Assembly: GCA_044352985.1 (NCBI GenBank)
Contig: JBILCU010000005.1
Coordinates: 124,001 to 188,000, forward strand
Length of the DNA stretch: 64,000 bases
Reading direction: 5' to 3'
Source of the DNA: JADJDM01 sp044352985
Lineage (GTDB): Bacteria; Bacteroidota; Bacteroidia; B-17B0; Aurantibacillaceae
Below are positions 17,603 to 26,024 of this stretch, piece after piece. The first letter of the stretch is position 1. Each line of letters begins with the position of its first letter. The position numbers and the translations under genes are program-made. Below the pieces are notes generated by a model that made no database searches, was not told where the DNA came from, and worked only from the letters and a program-made list of their open reading frames with translations.

Positions 17603-18586
17603 ATGATTACTCATCGTTTAAGAAGAAACAGAAAGTCACAACACATTCGTGATTTGGTTCAGGAAACAACGCTAAGCGTAAAAGATTTTATTTTCCCGAT
17701 GTTTTTAATTGATGGAAAAAATAAAAAATCCGAAGTAAAATCAATGCCAGGTATATTCCGTCTTTCTTCTGACCTTTTAATAAAAGAAATGGAAAGCTGC
17801 ATGAAGCTGGGTATTTTTACTTTTGATTTATTCCCAAATATTTCAGAAAAATTAAAAGATAAAACAGCGAGTGAAAGCTTAAACGAAAAAGGACTTTATT
17901 TAAGAACCATTCGAGAAATAAAAAAGAAATTACCAGAAGCGGTTATCATGTCGGATGTTGCTATGGATCCATACAGCAGCGATGGACATGACGGCTTTGT
18001 TGTTAACGGTGAAATTAAAAATGATGAAACCCTTGAGATACTTGGGAAAATGGCACTTGCGCAGGCAGCTGCCGGAGTAGACATTATCGGGCCAAGCGAT
18101 ATGATGGACGGACGAGTTGGATTCATTCGTGATGAGCTAGATACAGCAGGTTTTACCAATGTTTCTATAATGAGTTATACAGCAAAATATGCAAGCGCTT
18201 TTTATGGCCCATTTAGAGATGCTTTGGATAGCGCACCAAAATTTGGCGATAAAAAAACCTATCAAATGAATCCTGCAAATAGCAGAGAAGCTTTACTGGA
18301 AGCACAACTCGATATGGAAGAAGGTGCCGATATACTAATGGTGAAACCAGCTTTATCGTATCTTGACATTATAAAATCTTTACATGATAATTTTAATGTT
18401 CCCATTGCAGCATACAATGTAAGTGGTGAATATGCCATGGTTAAAGCTGCTGCTGCAAAAGGTTGGATTGATGGTGATCGAGTGCGAGATGAAATGTTGT
18501 TGAGTATGAAACGCGCTGGCGCAAAAATTATACTGACCTATTTTGCCAAAGAATATGCATTGGCTCAAAAAAACAGAAAATCATAA
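17603..18586 (+). CDS. hemB: Delta-aminolevulinic acid dehydratase (porphobilinogen synthase)
   Basis: Condenses two 5-aminolevulinate molecules to porphobilinogen in haem synthesis. The 327-residue TIM-barrel has RRNRKSQHIRDLVQET near the start, GIFTFDLFPN, SDVAMDPYSSDGHDGFV, the MVKPALSYLDII segment carrying the second Schiff-base lysine, and AAYNVSGEYAMVKAA. The metal site lacks the cysteine triad of zinc enzymes (DVAMDPYSSDGHDG instead of DVCLCEYTSHGHCG), so this is a magnesium-type enzyme. The TIGR02757 gene follows after 12 bp, suggesting an operon. Orientation is divergent from the RmlD-like gene. Confidence 0.96.
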   Translation: MITHRLRRNRKSQHIRDLVQETTLSVKDFIFPMFLIDGKNKKSEVKSMPGIFRLSSDLLIKEMESCMKLGIFTFDLFPNISEKLKDKTASESLNEKGLYLRTIREIKKKLPEAVIMSDVAMDPYSSDGHDGFVVNGEIKNDETLEILGKMALAQAAAGVDIIGPSDMMDGRVGFIRDELDTAGFTNVSIMSYTAKYASAFYGPFRDALDSAPKFGDKKTYQMNPANSREALLEAQLDMEEGADILMVKPALSYLDIIKSLHDNFNVPIAAYNVSGEYAMVKAAAAKGWIDGDRVRDEMLLSMKRAGAKIILTYFAKEYALAQKNRKS

Positions 18587-18598
18587 AAGTTCATTTCA

Positions 18599-19363
18599 AT
18601 GCAATTTGATGAACTAAAAGATTTCCTGGAAGAAAAAGTAAATCAATATAACACCATTCACTTTATAGAAGCTGATCCGGTTAGTATTCCGCATCGTTAC
18701 AGCAAAAAAGAGGACATTGAAATTGCCGGATTTCTTGCTGCAACAATCTCATGGGGCAATAGAGAGCAGATTGTAAAAAATGCCCATCGCTTATTGGATA
18801 AGTTTGGCGAATCGCCTCATGATTTTATCATGAGTTACAAACCAAATCATTTAAAACGGTTTAACAGATTTGTTTACAGAACCTTTAATGAAGATGATTT
18901 GCTATATTTCGTTAGAGCACTTCGTCATGTTTACACCACGCAAAATGGAATTGAAGCAATTTTCAATAAGCATTCAACAAGTGAAGATACTCAGTTTGCA
19001 ATACATGCTTTTAGAAAACATTTTTTAGACTTAAAGCATGATGTGCATGTTGAAAAACACATTGCCGATCCGACAAAAGGTTCAGCTGCAAAACGAATCA
19101 ACATGTTTTTAAGATGGATGGTACGAAAAGATAAAAAAGGCGTTGATTTTGGTTTATGGAAATCCATTTCGCCATCAGCTTTAAGTTGCCCACTTGATTT
19201 TCATTCAGGCAACATTGCTCGTAAATTAGGCTTATTAACTCGTAATCAAAACGATTCAAAAGCAGTTTTAGAGCTAGATAATAATTTAAGAAAAATGGAC
19301 AAAAACGACCCTGTTAAGTATGATTTTGCACTGTTTGGGTTAGGTATTTTTGATTCTTTTTAA
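18599..19363 (+). CDS. TIGR02757 (DUF2400) family protein
   Basis: The 254-residue soluble protein matches the TIGR02757 pattern common in Bacteroidota: the HRYSKKEDIEIAGFLAATIS segment, WGNREQIVKNAHRLLDKFG, a central AAKRINMFLRWMVRKDKKGVDFGLWK block, and DFHSGNIARKLGLLTR followed by a helix-hairpin-helix-like NDPVKYDFALFGLG. The last features recall HhH DNA glycosylases (LxxHxxxxxxxG... arrangement), so a DNA-repair-like fold is plausible, but no activity is established. Second gene after hemB. Confidence 0.85.
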   Translation: MQFDELKDFLEEKVNQYNTIHFIEADPVSIPHRYSKKEDIEIAGFLAATISWGNREQIVKNAHRLLDKFGESPHDFIMSYKPNHLKRFNRFVYRTFNEDDLLYFVRALRHVYTTQNGIEAIFNKHSTSEDTQFAIHAFRKHFLDLKHDVHVEKHIADPTKGSAAKRINMFLRWMVRKDKKGVDFGLWKSISPSALSCPLDFHSGNIARKLGLLTRNQNDSKAVLELDNNLRKMDKNDPVKYDFALFGLGIFDSF

Positions 19364-19439
19364 TTTTGCATTGGGTTTAATAAAAATAAGTTTTTATAAA
19401 GCAACAAAAACTAATATCCCATGCTTTTTATTATTTTCC

Positions 19440-19447
19440 TAACTTTG
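19440..19447 (+). promoter_or_regulatory. Probable -7 box upstream of der
   Basis: TAACTTTG fits the Bacteroidota TAnnTTTG -7 element and lies 19 bp before the der ATG, giving a leader of about 15 nt. No clear TTG at -33 was found, so the call rests on one box and its position. Confidence 0.4.
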
Positions 19448-19466
19448 AGGTCTTAAAAATCTCAAA

Positions 19467-20774
19467 ATGCCAAATGTTGTAGCCATAGTAGGAAAACCAA
19501 ATGTTGGAAAATCTACCCTTTTTAATCGTTTAGTTGGCGGAAGAGTAGCCATTGTTGATTCTATATCCGGCGTTACACGCGACAGACATTATGGTAAAAC
19601 AGACTGGAATGGGAAAGAGTTTACCGTTATTGATACAGGTGGTTATATTTTTGGTAGCGATGATATTTTTGAATCAGAAATCAGAAAACAAGTTGAAATA
19701 GCTATAGAAGAAGCGACAGTACTTTTATTTGTAGTAGATGTTTCTGATGGTGTTACCGAGTTTGATAAAGAGGTGGCAAAATTAATTCGTAAAAAGAAAA
19801 AAGACGTATTGCTGGTTGCTAACAAGGTCGATAATTCTGAACGAATTGCTTATGCAGCCGATTTTTACACACTTGGATTAGGTGAAGTATATTGCATTTC
19901 TTCTATTAGCGGAAGCGGAACAGGCGACTTATTAGATGAAGTGGTTAAAAAATTGCCGGAAGATACAGCATTAGAAATGGCAGACTTACCTAAAATTGCT
20001 ATTGTTGGTAGACCCAACGTTGGAAAATCATCTCTTACAAATGCATTATTGGGTGCTGAACGCAACATTGTTACCGATGTTGCAGGTACTACCCGTGATA
20101 CCATTCATACACGTTATACTTCTTTTGGATTAGATTTCTGGTTAATTGATACTGCCGGAATTCGTAAAAAAGCTAAAGTATCTGAAAACCTAGAGTTCTA
20201 TTCGGTTATGCGATCTATTAAAGCAATTGAAGATTGTGATGTAGCTATCGTGATGATTGATGCAACCTTAGGTTTCGAAAGTCAGGATCAGGCTATTTTT
20301 TCGCTAGCTGAAAAAAATAAAAAAGGAATTGTAGTTGTTGTAAACAAATGGGATTTAGTTGAAAAATCTACCAATACAGCAAAAGAGTTCGAAGCAGCCA
20401 TTCGCGAACGTATTGCACCTTTCCGCGACGTTCCGATTATTTTTACTTCCGCAACCGAAAAACAACGTATTTTAAAGGCAATAGAAATTGCCATTCAGGT
20501 TTATAAAAATAAAATTTTCAGAATCCCAACATCAAAACTAAACGATTTCTTCTTGCCATTGATTGACAATTTTGGTCCACCAGCCATAAAAGGTAAGTTT
20601 GTGAAAGTTAAATACGTAACAATGCTGAAAATTAAAACGCCTACTATTGTGTTTTTCTGCAACCTTCCTCAATACATCAATGAGCCGTACAAACGCTTTT
20701 TAGAAAATAAACTAAGAGAAAATTTTCCTTTTTCTGGAGTGCCATTAACACTTGCTTTCCGCAAGAAAAGTTAA
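19467..20774 (+). CDS. der: Ribosome biogenesis GTPase Der (EngA)
   Basis: Essential GTPase that acts in 50S ribosomal subunit assembly. The 435 residues contain two consecutive G domains and a C-terminal KH-like domain. G1 of domain 1 is GKPNVGKSTLFNRL at residues 8-21 with DTGG (G3) and NKVD (G4). Domain 2 begins near residue 175 with GRPNVGKSSLTNAL, followed by DTAG and NKWDL. The KH-like part runs from about 350 to the end and includes NDFFLPLIDNFGPPAIKGK. A TAACTTTG box stands just upstream. Single gene by spacing. Confidence 0.97.
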   Translation: MPNVVAIVGKPNVGKSTLFNRLVGGRVAIVDSISGVTRDRHYGKTDWNGKEFTVIDTGGYIFGSDDIFESEIRKQVEIAIEEATVLLFVVDVSDGVTEFDKEVAKLIRKKKKDVLLVANKVDNSERIAYAADFYTLGLGEVYCISSISGSGTGDLLDEVVKKLPEDTALEMADLPKIAIVGRPNVGKSSLTNALLGAERNIVTDVAGTTRDTIHTRYTSFGLDFWLIDTAGIRKKAKVSENLEFYSVMRSIKAIEDCDVAIVMIDATLGFESQDQAIFSLAEKNKKGIVVVVNKWDLVEKSTNTAKEFEAAIRERIAPFRDVPIIFTSATEKQRILKAIEIAIQVYKNKIFRIPTSKLNDFFLPLIDNFGPPAIKGKFVKVKYVTMLKIKTPTIVFFCNLPQYINEPYKRFLENKLRENFPFSGVPLTLAFRKKS

Positions 20775-20962
20775 GGAGTTGTTAGTTTTAGTTTTGAGTA
20801 GTTGATTAGGAAGTCGAAACAAAAAGCGAAGTTGAGAGTTATGAATGATAAGTTAGCTGTTAATCAGAAACTCGAAGCAAAAGCGGCTTATAACTGTGAG
20901 TTTCTAATTTGGAATTTAGATTTTAGTGTTGGTAGTTTAGCGTTATAATTCAATTACAATTC

Positions 20963-21436
20963 ATGAAAATCACTTTACTGCAAATTGATAAAACCGATCT
21001 AAAATGGGTAGAGGATGGCTTTGACATTTACGTTAAACGACTGCAACATTACATACAATTTGCAGTTACAACATTGGTCTATCCCAAATCAAATCGTAAC
21101 CGACCTATTGAACAACAAAAAAAAGAAGAGGCTACGCTTTTACTAAAAGAATTTCAAAAATTTGATCATTTGATTTTATTAGATGAGAATGGAATAAGTC
21201 AAACTTCAATGCAGTTTTCATCTTATTTAAATAAACTAAATCTTTCAGGAAAAAAACACATTGCATTTGTAATTGGTGGCCCCTATGGTTTCGATACTTC
21301 AATTTACGAAAAGGTAAAAGATAAAATCAGTTTGTCTGAAATGACCTTTTCTCATCAAATGGTAAGAGTATTTTTTGCGGAGCAACTATACAGAGCTTGC
21401 ACTATATTAAAAGGCGAAAAATACCATCACGAATAG
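20963..21436 (+). CDS. rlmH: 23S rRNA (pseudouridine-1915-N3)-methyltransferase RlmH
   Basis: SPOUT-class methyltransferase that methylates pseudouridine 1915 in helix 69 of 23S rRNA, using S-adenosylmethionine. The 157-residue length is standard. The C-terminal trefoil knot is clear: AFVIGGPYGFDTSIYEK (SAM-binding glycine loop) and LSEMTFSHQMVRVFFAEQLY with the conserved H...R...EQ.YRA pattern, ending in GEKYHHE. The 188 bp before it hold only degenerate AT-rich sequence with a weak 8-bp inverted repeat (20866-20873/20898-20905). Confidence 0.96.
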   Translation: MKITLLQIDKTDLKWVEDGFDIYVKRLQHYIQFAVTTLVYPKSNRNRPIEQQKKEEATLLLKEFQKFDHLILLDENGISQTSMQFSSYLNKLNLSGKKHIAFVIGGPYGFDTSIYEKVKDKISLSEMTFSHQMVRVFFAEQLYRACTILKGEKYHHE

Positions 21437-21514
21437 TTTGTTCATGGAAAATAAATTTACTTTAATTTATAAATACAATTTTTTAAAGAAATAAAAAGTA
21501 GTTTTAGTTGCTGC

Positions 21515-22492
21515 ATGAAATACCTTTTAAAAAATAAAAATTATCTCTTCTATCTTTTAGTGGCTTATATTCTATTGCAGTTTATTTGGTGGGAAATACT
21601 TTTAGTAAAACAAAGCCGACAAATATTTGATAGTAAGGAAAAAATTTTGGCATTGGGAATCAGCAATCCTGATGTGTTAAAGAATGAATTAAAAGAGCTA
21701 CAAAAGAAAAGAGATAACTATATCTATATGATTATTGGAGAAGGCACAATCTTTTTAATTTTTATTAGTATCGGTATTTTAAGAGTATATAAATCACATC
21801 AACGTGAAAAAGAAATTTCTCGTCAACAAAAGAATTTTTTATTGTCAGTTTCACATGAATTAAAAACACCATTGGCTACAACAAAACTTAATTTGCAAAC
21901 GCTTATTAAACGTGATTTACCAAAAGAAATGCAACTGCAGTTTCTTGAAACATCATTACATGAAAACGAGCGATTAACTCAACTCATAGAAAACATTTTA
22001 ATTTCAACAAGATTGGATGATGTAGGAATTGCTGCAAGCTTACTTGTTCATGCCGAAAAAATTAATATTTCACAGCTTATTATTAGTACGATTAAAAAAA
22101 GTTTTACGATAGAGCAACAACACCGTATTATAAGTAAATTAGACGATAGTATTTATTTAACAACTGATTCAGCTGTTTTTCCATCAATTGTTATAAATCT
22201 TATTGAAAACGCATTGAAATACTCAAGTGACAAAGTGGAAGTTATTTTAAAGAAGCACTCCAATTCAATTATATTCATTGTAGCTGATAATGGAGCCACT
22301 ATTCCATTACATGAACAATCAAAGGTTTTTGATAAATTTTATCGCTCAGGAAATGAAGAAGTCCGAAAAAACAAAGGCACCGGATTAGGATTGTTTATTG
22401 TAAAAAAATTAGTTGAAATGCATAAAGCAAGTATTCGTTTGTATCCAAATGAGCCAAACGGTAATGTTTTTGAAGTAAAATTTACGGAATAA
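21515..22492 (+). CDS. Membrane sensor histidine kinase, orphan
   Basis: Two-component sensor of 325 residues. Two transmembrane segments (about 10-32 and 71-90) bracket a short periplasmic loop of about 40 residues. The HisKA box VSHELKTPLATT contains the phospho-accepting histidine at residue 114. The ATPase domain has the N box INLIENALKYSS, the G1 box VADNG, and the G2 box NKGTGLGLFIVKKL. There is no HAMP domain and no response regulator in the neighbourhood, so the partner is elsewhere. It ends 4 bp before the convergent rnr gene. Confidence 0.9.
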   Translation: MKYLLKNKNYLFYLLVAYILLQFIWWEILLVKQSRQIFDSKEKILALGISNPDVLKNELKELQKKRDNYIYMIIGEGTIFLIFISIGILRVYKSHQREKEISRQQKNFLLSVSHELKTPLATTKLNLQTLIKRDLPKEMQLQFLETSLHENERLTQLIENILISTRLDDVGIAASLLVHAEKINISQLIISTIKKSFTIEQQHRIISKLDDSIYLTTDSAVFPSIVINLIENALKYSSDKVEVILKKHSNSIIFIVADNGATIPLHEQSKVFDKFYRSGNEEVRKNKGTGLGLFIVKKLVEMHKASIRLYPNEPNGNVFEVKFTE

Positions 22493-22496
22493 GAAT

Positions 22497-24692
22497 TTAT
22501 TTCCTTTTTGATTTTTTTGTTGAATTCTCGTTTTTTCCTTCCGGGTTTGATACAAATGCATAATCCAATTGCTTACGAATAACATCTGCTTTTTTTACTT
22601 CCACCCAAACTGTTTCGCCCAATGCATATATCTTGCCTGTATTTCTTCCCACGTATCTGAAATTATCTGAGTCAAAATGATAGGAATCGTCGCGCATGTC
22701 TCTAACACGAATCATTCCCTCACATTTGTTTTCATTAATTTCCACATAAATGCCCCACTCTGTAACGCCACTAATGGTTCCTTTAAACGATTGCCCAACT
22801 TTATCTTCCATAAATTCAACTTGCTTGAATTTAATAGATGCGCGTTCTGCATCAGAAGCCATGCGCTCCATATCAGAAGAATGTTTGCACAACATTTCCA
22901 ACTCCTCTTTGCTTGAATAGTTTACACCTTCCAAATGCGCTTCTAATAAACGATGCACCAATACATCAGGATATCGGCGAATTGGTGATGTGAAATGGGT
23001 GTAATGTTCGAAACCTAAACCATAATGCCCAACATTTTGTGTGGTGTAAACTGCTTTTGGCATAGATTTTAAAGTCAACAATTCAATCATGCTACCCTCT
23101 TTTTTACCTTTTACATCTTTCAATAATTTGTTTATTGATTCAACGGTTGATTTTTTATCTTTTAGACTAACATTATAGCCAAATTGATTAACGAATTGAC
23201 TTAAGCTGTTCAATTTATCTTCCGAAGGAATATCGTGCACACGATACACCATGGCTTTGGCTTCCGTTGGTTTTTTCTTTTTTCCTTTTTGATCAGCATC
23301 AATTGGTTTGCCAATCAATTCAGCAACTTTACGATTAGCAAGCAACATAAAATCTTCAATTAATTTATGCGCATCTTGCTGCACTTTAAAATAAACACCT
23401 AAAGGATTTCCCTCTTCATCCAAATGAAATTTCACCTCTTCTTTATCAAAGAAAATAGAGCCTTTTCGGGTACGTTCAGCGCGAAGTTTTTTTGCCAGTT
23501 GATCAAGAATTAAAATTTCATTTTTAAAATCACCTTCTTGTGTTTCGATAATTTTTTGTACTTCTTCGTATGCAAATCGTCTATCAGAATAAATGATTGT
23601 TTTACCGTACCACTCACGAATAATTTTCGCATGTTCATCCATTTCAAACACGGCACTGAAACAATATTTTTCTTCGTGTGGACGAAGAGAGCAAACAAAA
23701 TTACTTAACACTTCCGGAAGCATTGGAATAACGCGATCAACCAGATAAACTGAAGTTGCTCGATTAATCGCTTCCTGATCAAGAATAGATTCGGATTTTA
23801 AATAATGAGTAACATCTGCGATGTGAACTCCAATTTCATAATTGCCATTTTCTAATCGTTGAAACGATAGCGCATCGTCAAAATCCTTTGCATCAATTGG
23901 GTCAATTGTAAAAGTGGTAATCTTTCTAAAATCTCTGCGTTTTGCCACTTCCGTTTCTGTTATGGCTGTATTAATTTGTTTAGCTGCTTTTTCAACTTCT
24001 ATAGGAAATTCAGGCGGCAAACCATATTCAGCCATAATAGCATTAATCTCCGTTTTATGTTCACCCGGAAAGCCAAATACTTCCAATAATTCTACAGTAG
24101 GGCAGGTTTTGCCCTGATCCCAGCTGACTAATTTCACCAAAACTTTTTGTCCGTTCTCCACTTTTTTACTTTGCTCCATCGGCAAATAAAAATCAACATG
24201 TATTTTGTTGGAATCAGGAATGATGAAACATGATTTTGGAGTTAGCTGAACAAGGCCAACGAAATTCACTTTATTTCGTTTGATCACCTCTTTAACTTCA
24301 CCTTCTTTTCTTTTTCTGCCTCCAGAATACAAGTAAACTTTTACCAAATCACCTTGCAAGGCATCCTTTGTTTTGTTTTCCGAAATAAAAATATCCTGCT
24401 CCTGATTTTGCACAACAACATAAGCAGATCCGGATGCAGTAAAATCAATCACCCCAGTAACGTATTGCTTATTTTCTTTGAATTTATATTTTCCTATCTC
24501 AGCTTCAATCACTAATCCTTCTCCAACTAATTTTTCTAATACTTCAATAATATGAAACCGCTGCGAGTCGCCATCAATTTCCAAAGCAGCAGCAATTTGT
24601 TTATAGTTCAAAGCTTTCCCCTGATTGTGCTTTAAAAAATCAAGTACTTGTTCAAATAAATAACGTTGTTTGGGTTTATTGCTTCTCGACAT
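22497..24692 (-). CDS. rnr: Ribonuclease R
   Basis: Processive 3'-5' exoribonuclease that degrades structured RNA. The 731 residues show the RNase II superfamily order: N-terminal winged-helix region (1-65), cold-shock/OB domains, the catalytic RNB domain from about 235 with the metal-binding DPIDAKDFDDALSFQ, ENGNYEIGVHIADVTHYL, the HYTHFTSPIRRYPDVLVHR block near 565-583, and an S1 RNA-binding domain (GQSFKGTISGVTEWGIYVEI) near the C-terminus with a short basic tail. Transcribed away from the intergenic region at 24693-24944. Confidence 0.96.
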   Translation of the reverse strand: MSRSNKPKQRYLFEQVLDFLKHNQGKALNYKQIAAALEIDGDSQRFHIIEVLEKLVGEGLVIEAEIGKYKFKENKQYVTGVIDFTASGSAYVVVQNQEQDIFISENKTKDALQGDLVKVYLYSGGRKRKEGEVKEVIKRNKVNFVGLVQLTPKSCFIIPDSNKIHVDFYLPMEQSKKVENGQKVLVKLVSWDQGKTCPTVELLEVFGFPGEHKTEINAIMAEYGLPPEFPIEVEKAAKQINTAITETEVAKRRDFRKITTFTIDPIDAKDFDDALSFQRLENGNYEIGVHIADVTHYLKSESILDQEAINRATSVYLVDRVIPMLPEVLSNFVCSLRPHEEKYCFSAVFEMDEHAKIIREWYGKTIIYSDRRFAYEEVQKIIETQEGDFKNEILILDQLAKKLRAERTRKGSIFFDKEEVKFHLDEEGNPLGVYFKVQQDAHKLIEDFMLLANRKVAELIGKPIDADQKGKKKKPTEAKAMVYRVHDIPSEDKLNSLSQFVNQFGYNVSLKDKKSTVESINKLLKDVKGKKEGSMIELLTLKSMPKAVYTTQNVGHYGLGFEHYTHFTSPIRRYPDVLVHRLLEAHLEGVNYSSKEELEMLCKHSSDMERMASDAERASIKFKQVEFMEDKVGQSFKGTISGVTEWGIYVEINENKCEGMIRVRDMRDDSYHFDSDNFRYVGRNTGKIYALGETVWVEVKKADVIRKQLDYAFVSNPEGKNENSTKKSKRK

Positions 24693-24944
24693 AATTACAA
24701 ATTCTTATAGTATAAAACTAAACAATCCACTTACAAAGTGACAGCAACTTTAAAATACTAATGAATGATTTATAAACAATAATTGCGTTTAGCGTAACGA
24801 ATAATCTAAAGTATAGATTTCTATTTTAAAGCTTTTTGTGGATGAGAATAGTTTTAAATGATGAGTATCAAGTATAGATTTTAACTGAAGAGCTTCTAAA
24901 AAAATGTGAAACAAGAACCGATTAAACTATATACAATTTCGAAA

Positions 24945-25595
24945 TTACTGTTCGAATTTTTTATAATCAGCAGGCACCGAAACTTGTGTAAGTTCAAGTG
25001 TTTTTTTATCAATTTTTGTCATTTCCAAAACGGAAACAACTTTTCCATCAATACTAGTTTCGCAAGAAGCAAGTGGCATAGCTCCTTTAGGAAGATCTTT
25101 TATTTGATTGAAGTAAATAGATTGTTTGTCTTTTCTATTCCACAACCTAACCATTGGAACAAAAAAATCGAATTTTTCTGTGCAAATCCAATACGAAATT
25201 TGGGTATTCTCTTCAGTATTTTTAACAATGTATTCGTTGCATTTTCTTCCTAAAACTGTTTTTACATTTTTTGTTTTTATAACCTCACAAGTGCCTTTAA
25301 TAACCGCTGGAGTCTCTGATTTATGTTCTCCCCAAACTTTTCGTCCTGGATTTACAAACTTTATTTGTTTATTTGTTAAATCAAACACAAAACTACCCTC
25401 TACTTTCCCAGATTTTTTACCTAATTGATCTAGTTTTATATGATCTGACTTAATGTAATAAATATTTATTGTAGTATCTTTTTTGGTTTGCATTTTAAAT
25501 TCTATTACACCTTCAAATTGGGCAAAAGAAACAAATGTGATTAAGAAAAATATTGGGGTTAAAACTAATCTCAACATATAATTCAAATTTTGCAT
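24945..25595 (-). CDS. DUF4412 domain-containing exported protein
   Basis: The 216-residue product has an N-terminal signal peptide (LRLVLTPIFFLITFVSFAQ). The ATG at 25577 (MLRLVL) would give a shorter, more typical leader, so either start is possible. The body reads FEGVIEFKMQTKK, then KSDHIKLDQLGKK and FDLTNKQIKFVNPGRKVW, the beta-strand pattern of DUF4412, a domain of unknown function found in secreted Bacteroidota proteins. It is probably periplasmic or bound to the outer membrane. Transcribed divergently from the YraN-like gene with 35 bp between. Confidence 0.75.
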   Translation of the reverse strand: MQNLNYMLRLVLTPIFFLITFVSFAQFEGVIEFKMQTKKDTTINIYYIKSDHIKLDQLGKKSGKVEGSFVFDLTNKQIKFVNPGRKVWGEHKSETPAVIKGTCEVIKTKNVKTVLGRKCNEYIVKNTEENTQISYWICTEKFDFFVPMVRLWNRKDKQSIYFNQIKDLPKGAMPLASCETSIDGKVVSVLEMTKIDKKTLELTQVSVPADYKKFEQ

Positions 25596-25630
25596 TTAAA
25601 TTTAACGAATAAATTGCTAATATAATAAGA

Positions 25631-26011
25631 ATGAATTTACATTCAAAAAATAATGCATCACAAATAACAGGCCAGAAAGGAGAAGAGCAGGCTGCATTTT
25701 TTTTAACTGCAGCTAATTATAAAATATTGGATATTAATTGGCATTATAGAAAATTTGAAATTGACATTATTGCAGAATACGATAATAAGTTAATAATTGT
25801 AGAGGTTAAAACCAGAAGCACCAATCTATTTGGAAATCCTGAAAGTTTTGTCAGTTTAAAAAAACAACAGTTTTTAATTGCTGCGGCTAATGCCTACGCT
25901 GAAAAGAAACAGCTAGATAAAGAAATACGATTTGATATTGTTTCTGTTCTGTTTCACAATAATCAGTTTACTATTGAGCACATACCGGATGCGTTTTATC
26001 CAAGATTATAA
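25631..26011 (+). CDS. YraN (UPF0102) family protein
   Basis: The 126-residue protein has the YraN pattern: an N-terminal TGQKGEEQAAFFLTAANYKI helix, NWHYRKFEIDIIAEYDNKLI and IVEVKTRST, followed by a SLKKQQFLIAAANAYA helix and IRFDIVSV. The E...D...E-V-K arrangement (GEEQA, EIDII, VEVKTR) is the PD-(D/E)XK nuclease core, so a nuclease-like role is likely, possibly with Holliday-junction-related functions, but none is proven. Single gene between the DUF4412 and DUF5916 genes. Confidence 0.9.
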   Translation: MNLHSKNNASQITGQKGEEQAAFFLTAANYKILDINWHYRKFEIDIIAEYDNKLIIVEVKTRSTNLFGNPESFVSLKKQQFLIAAANAYAEKKQLDKEIRFDIVSVLFHNNQFTIEHIPDAFYPRL

Positions 26012-26024
26012 TTTAGTTTTTTTA

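Noticed and set aside
20775..20962. AT-rich stretch with an 8-bp inverted repeat (20866-20873/20898-20905) before rlmH
   Set aside because: Arms are short, the loop is 24 nt and there is no T-run, so it is not called as terminator or riboswitch.
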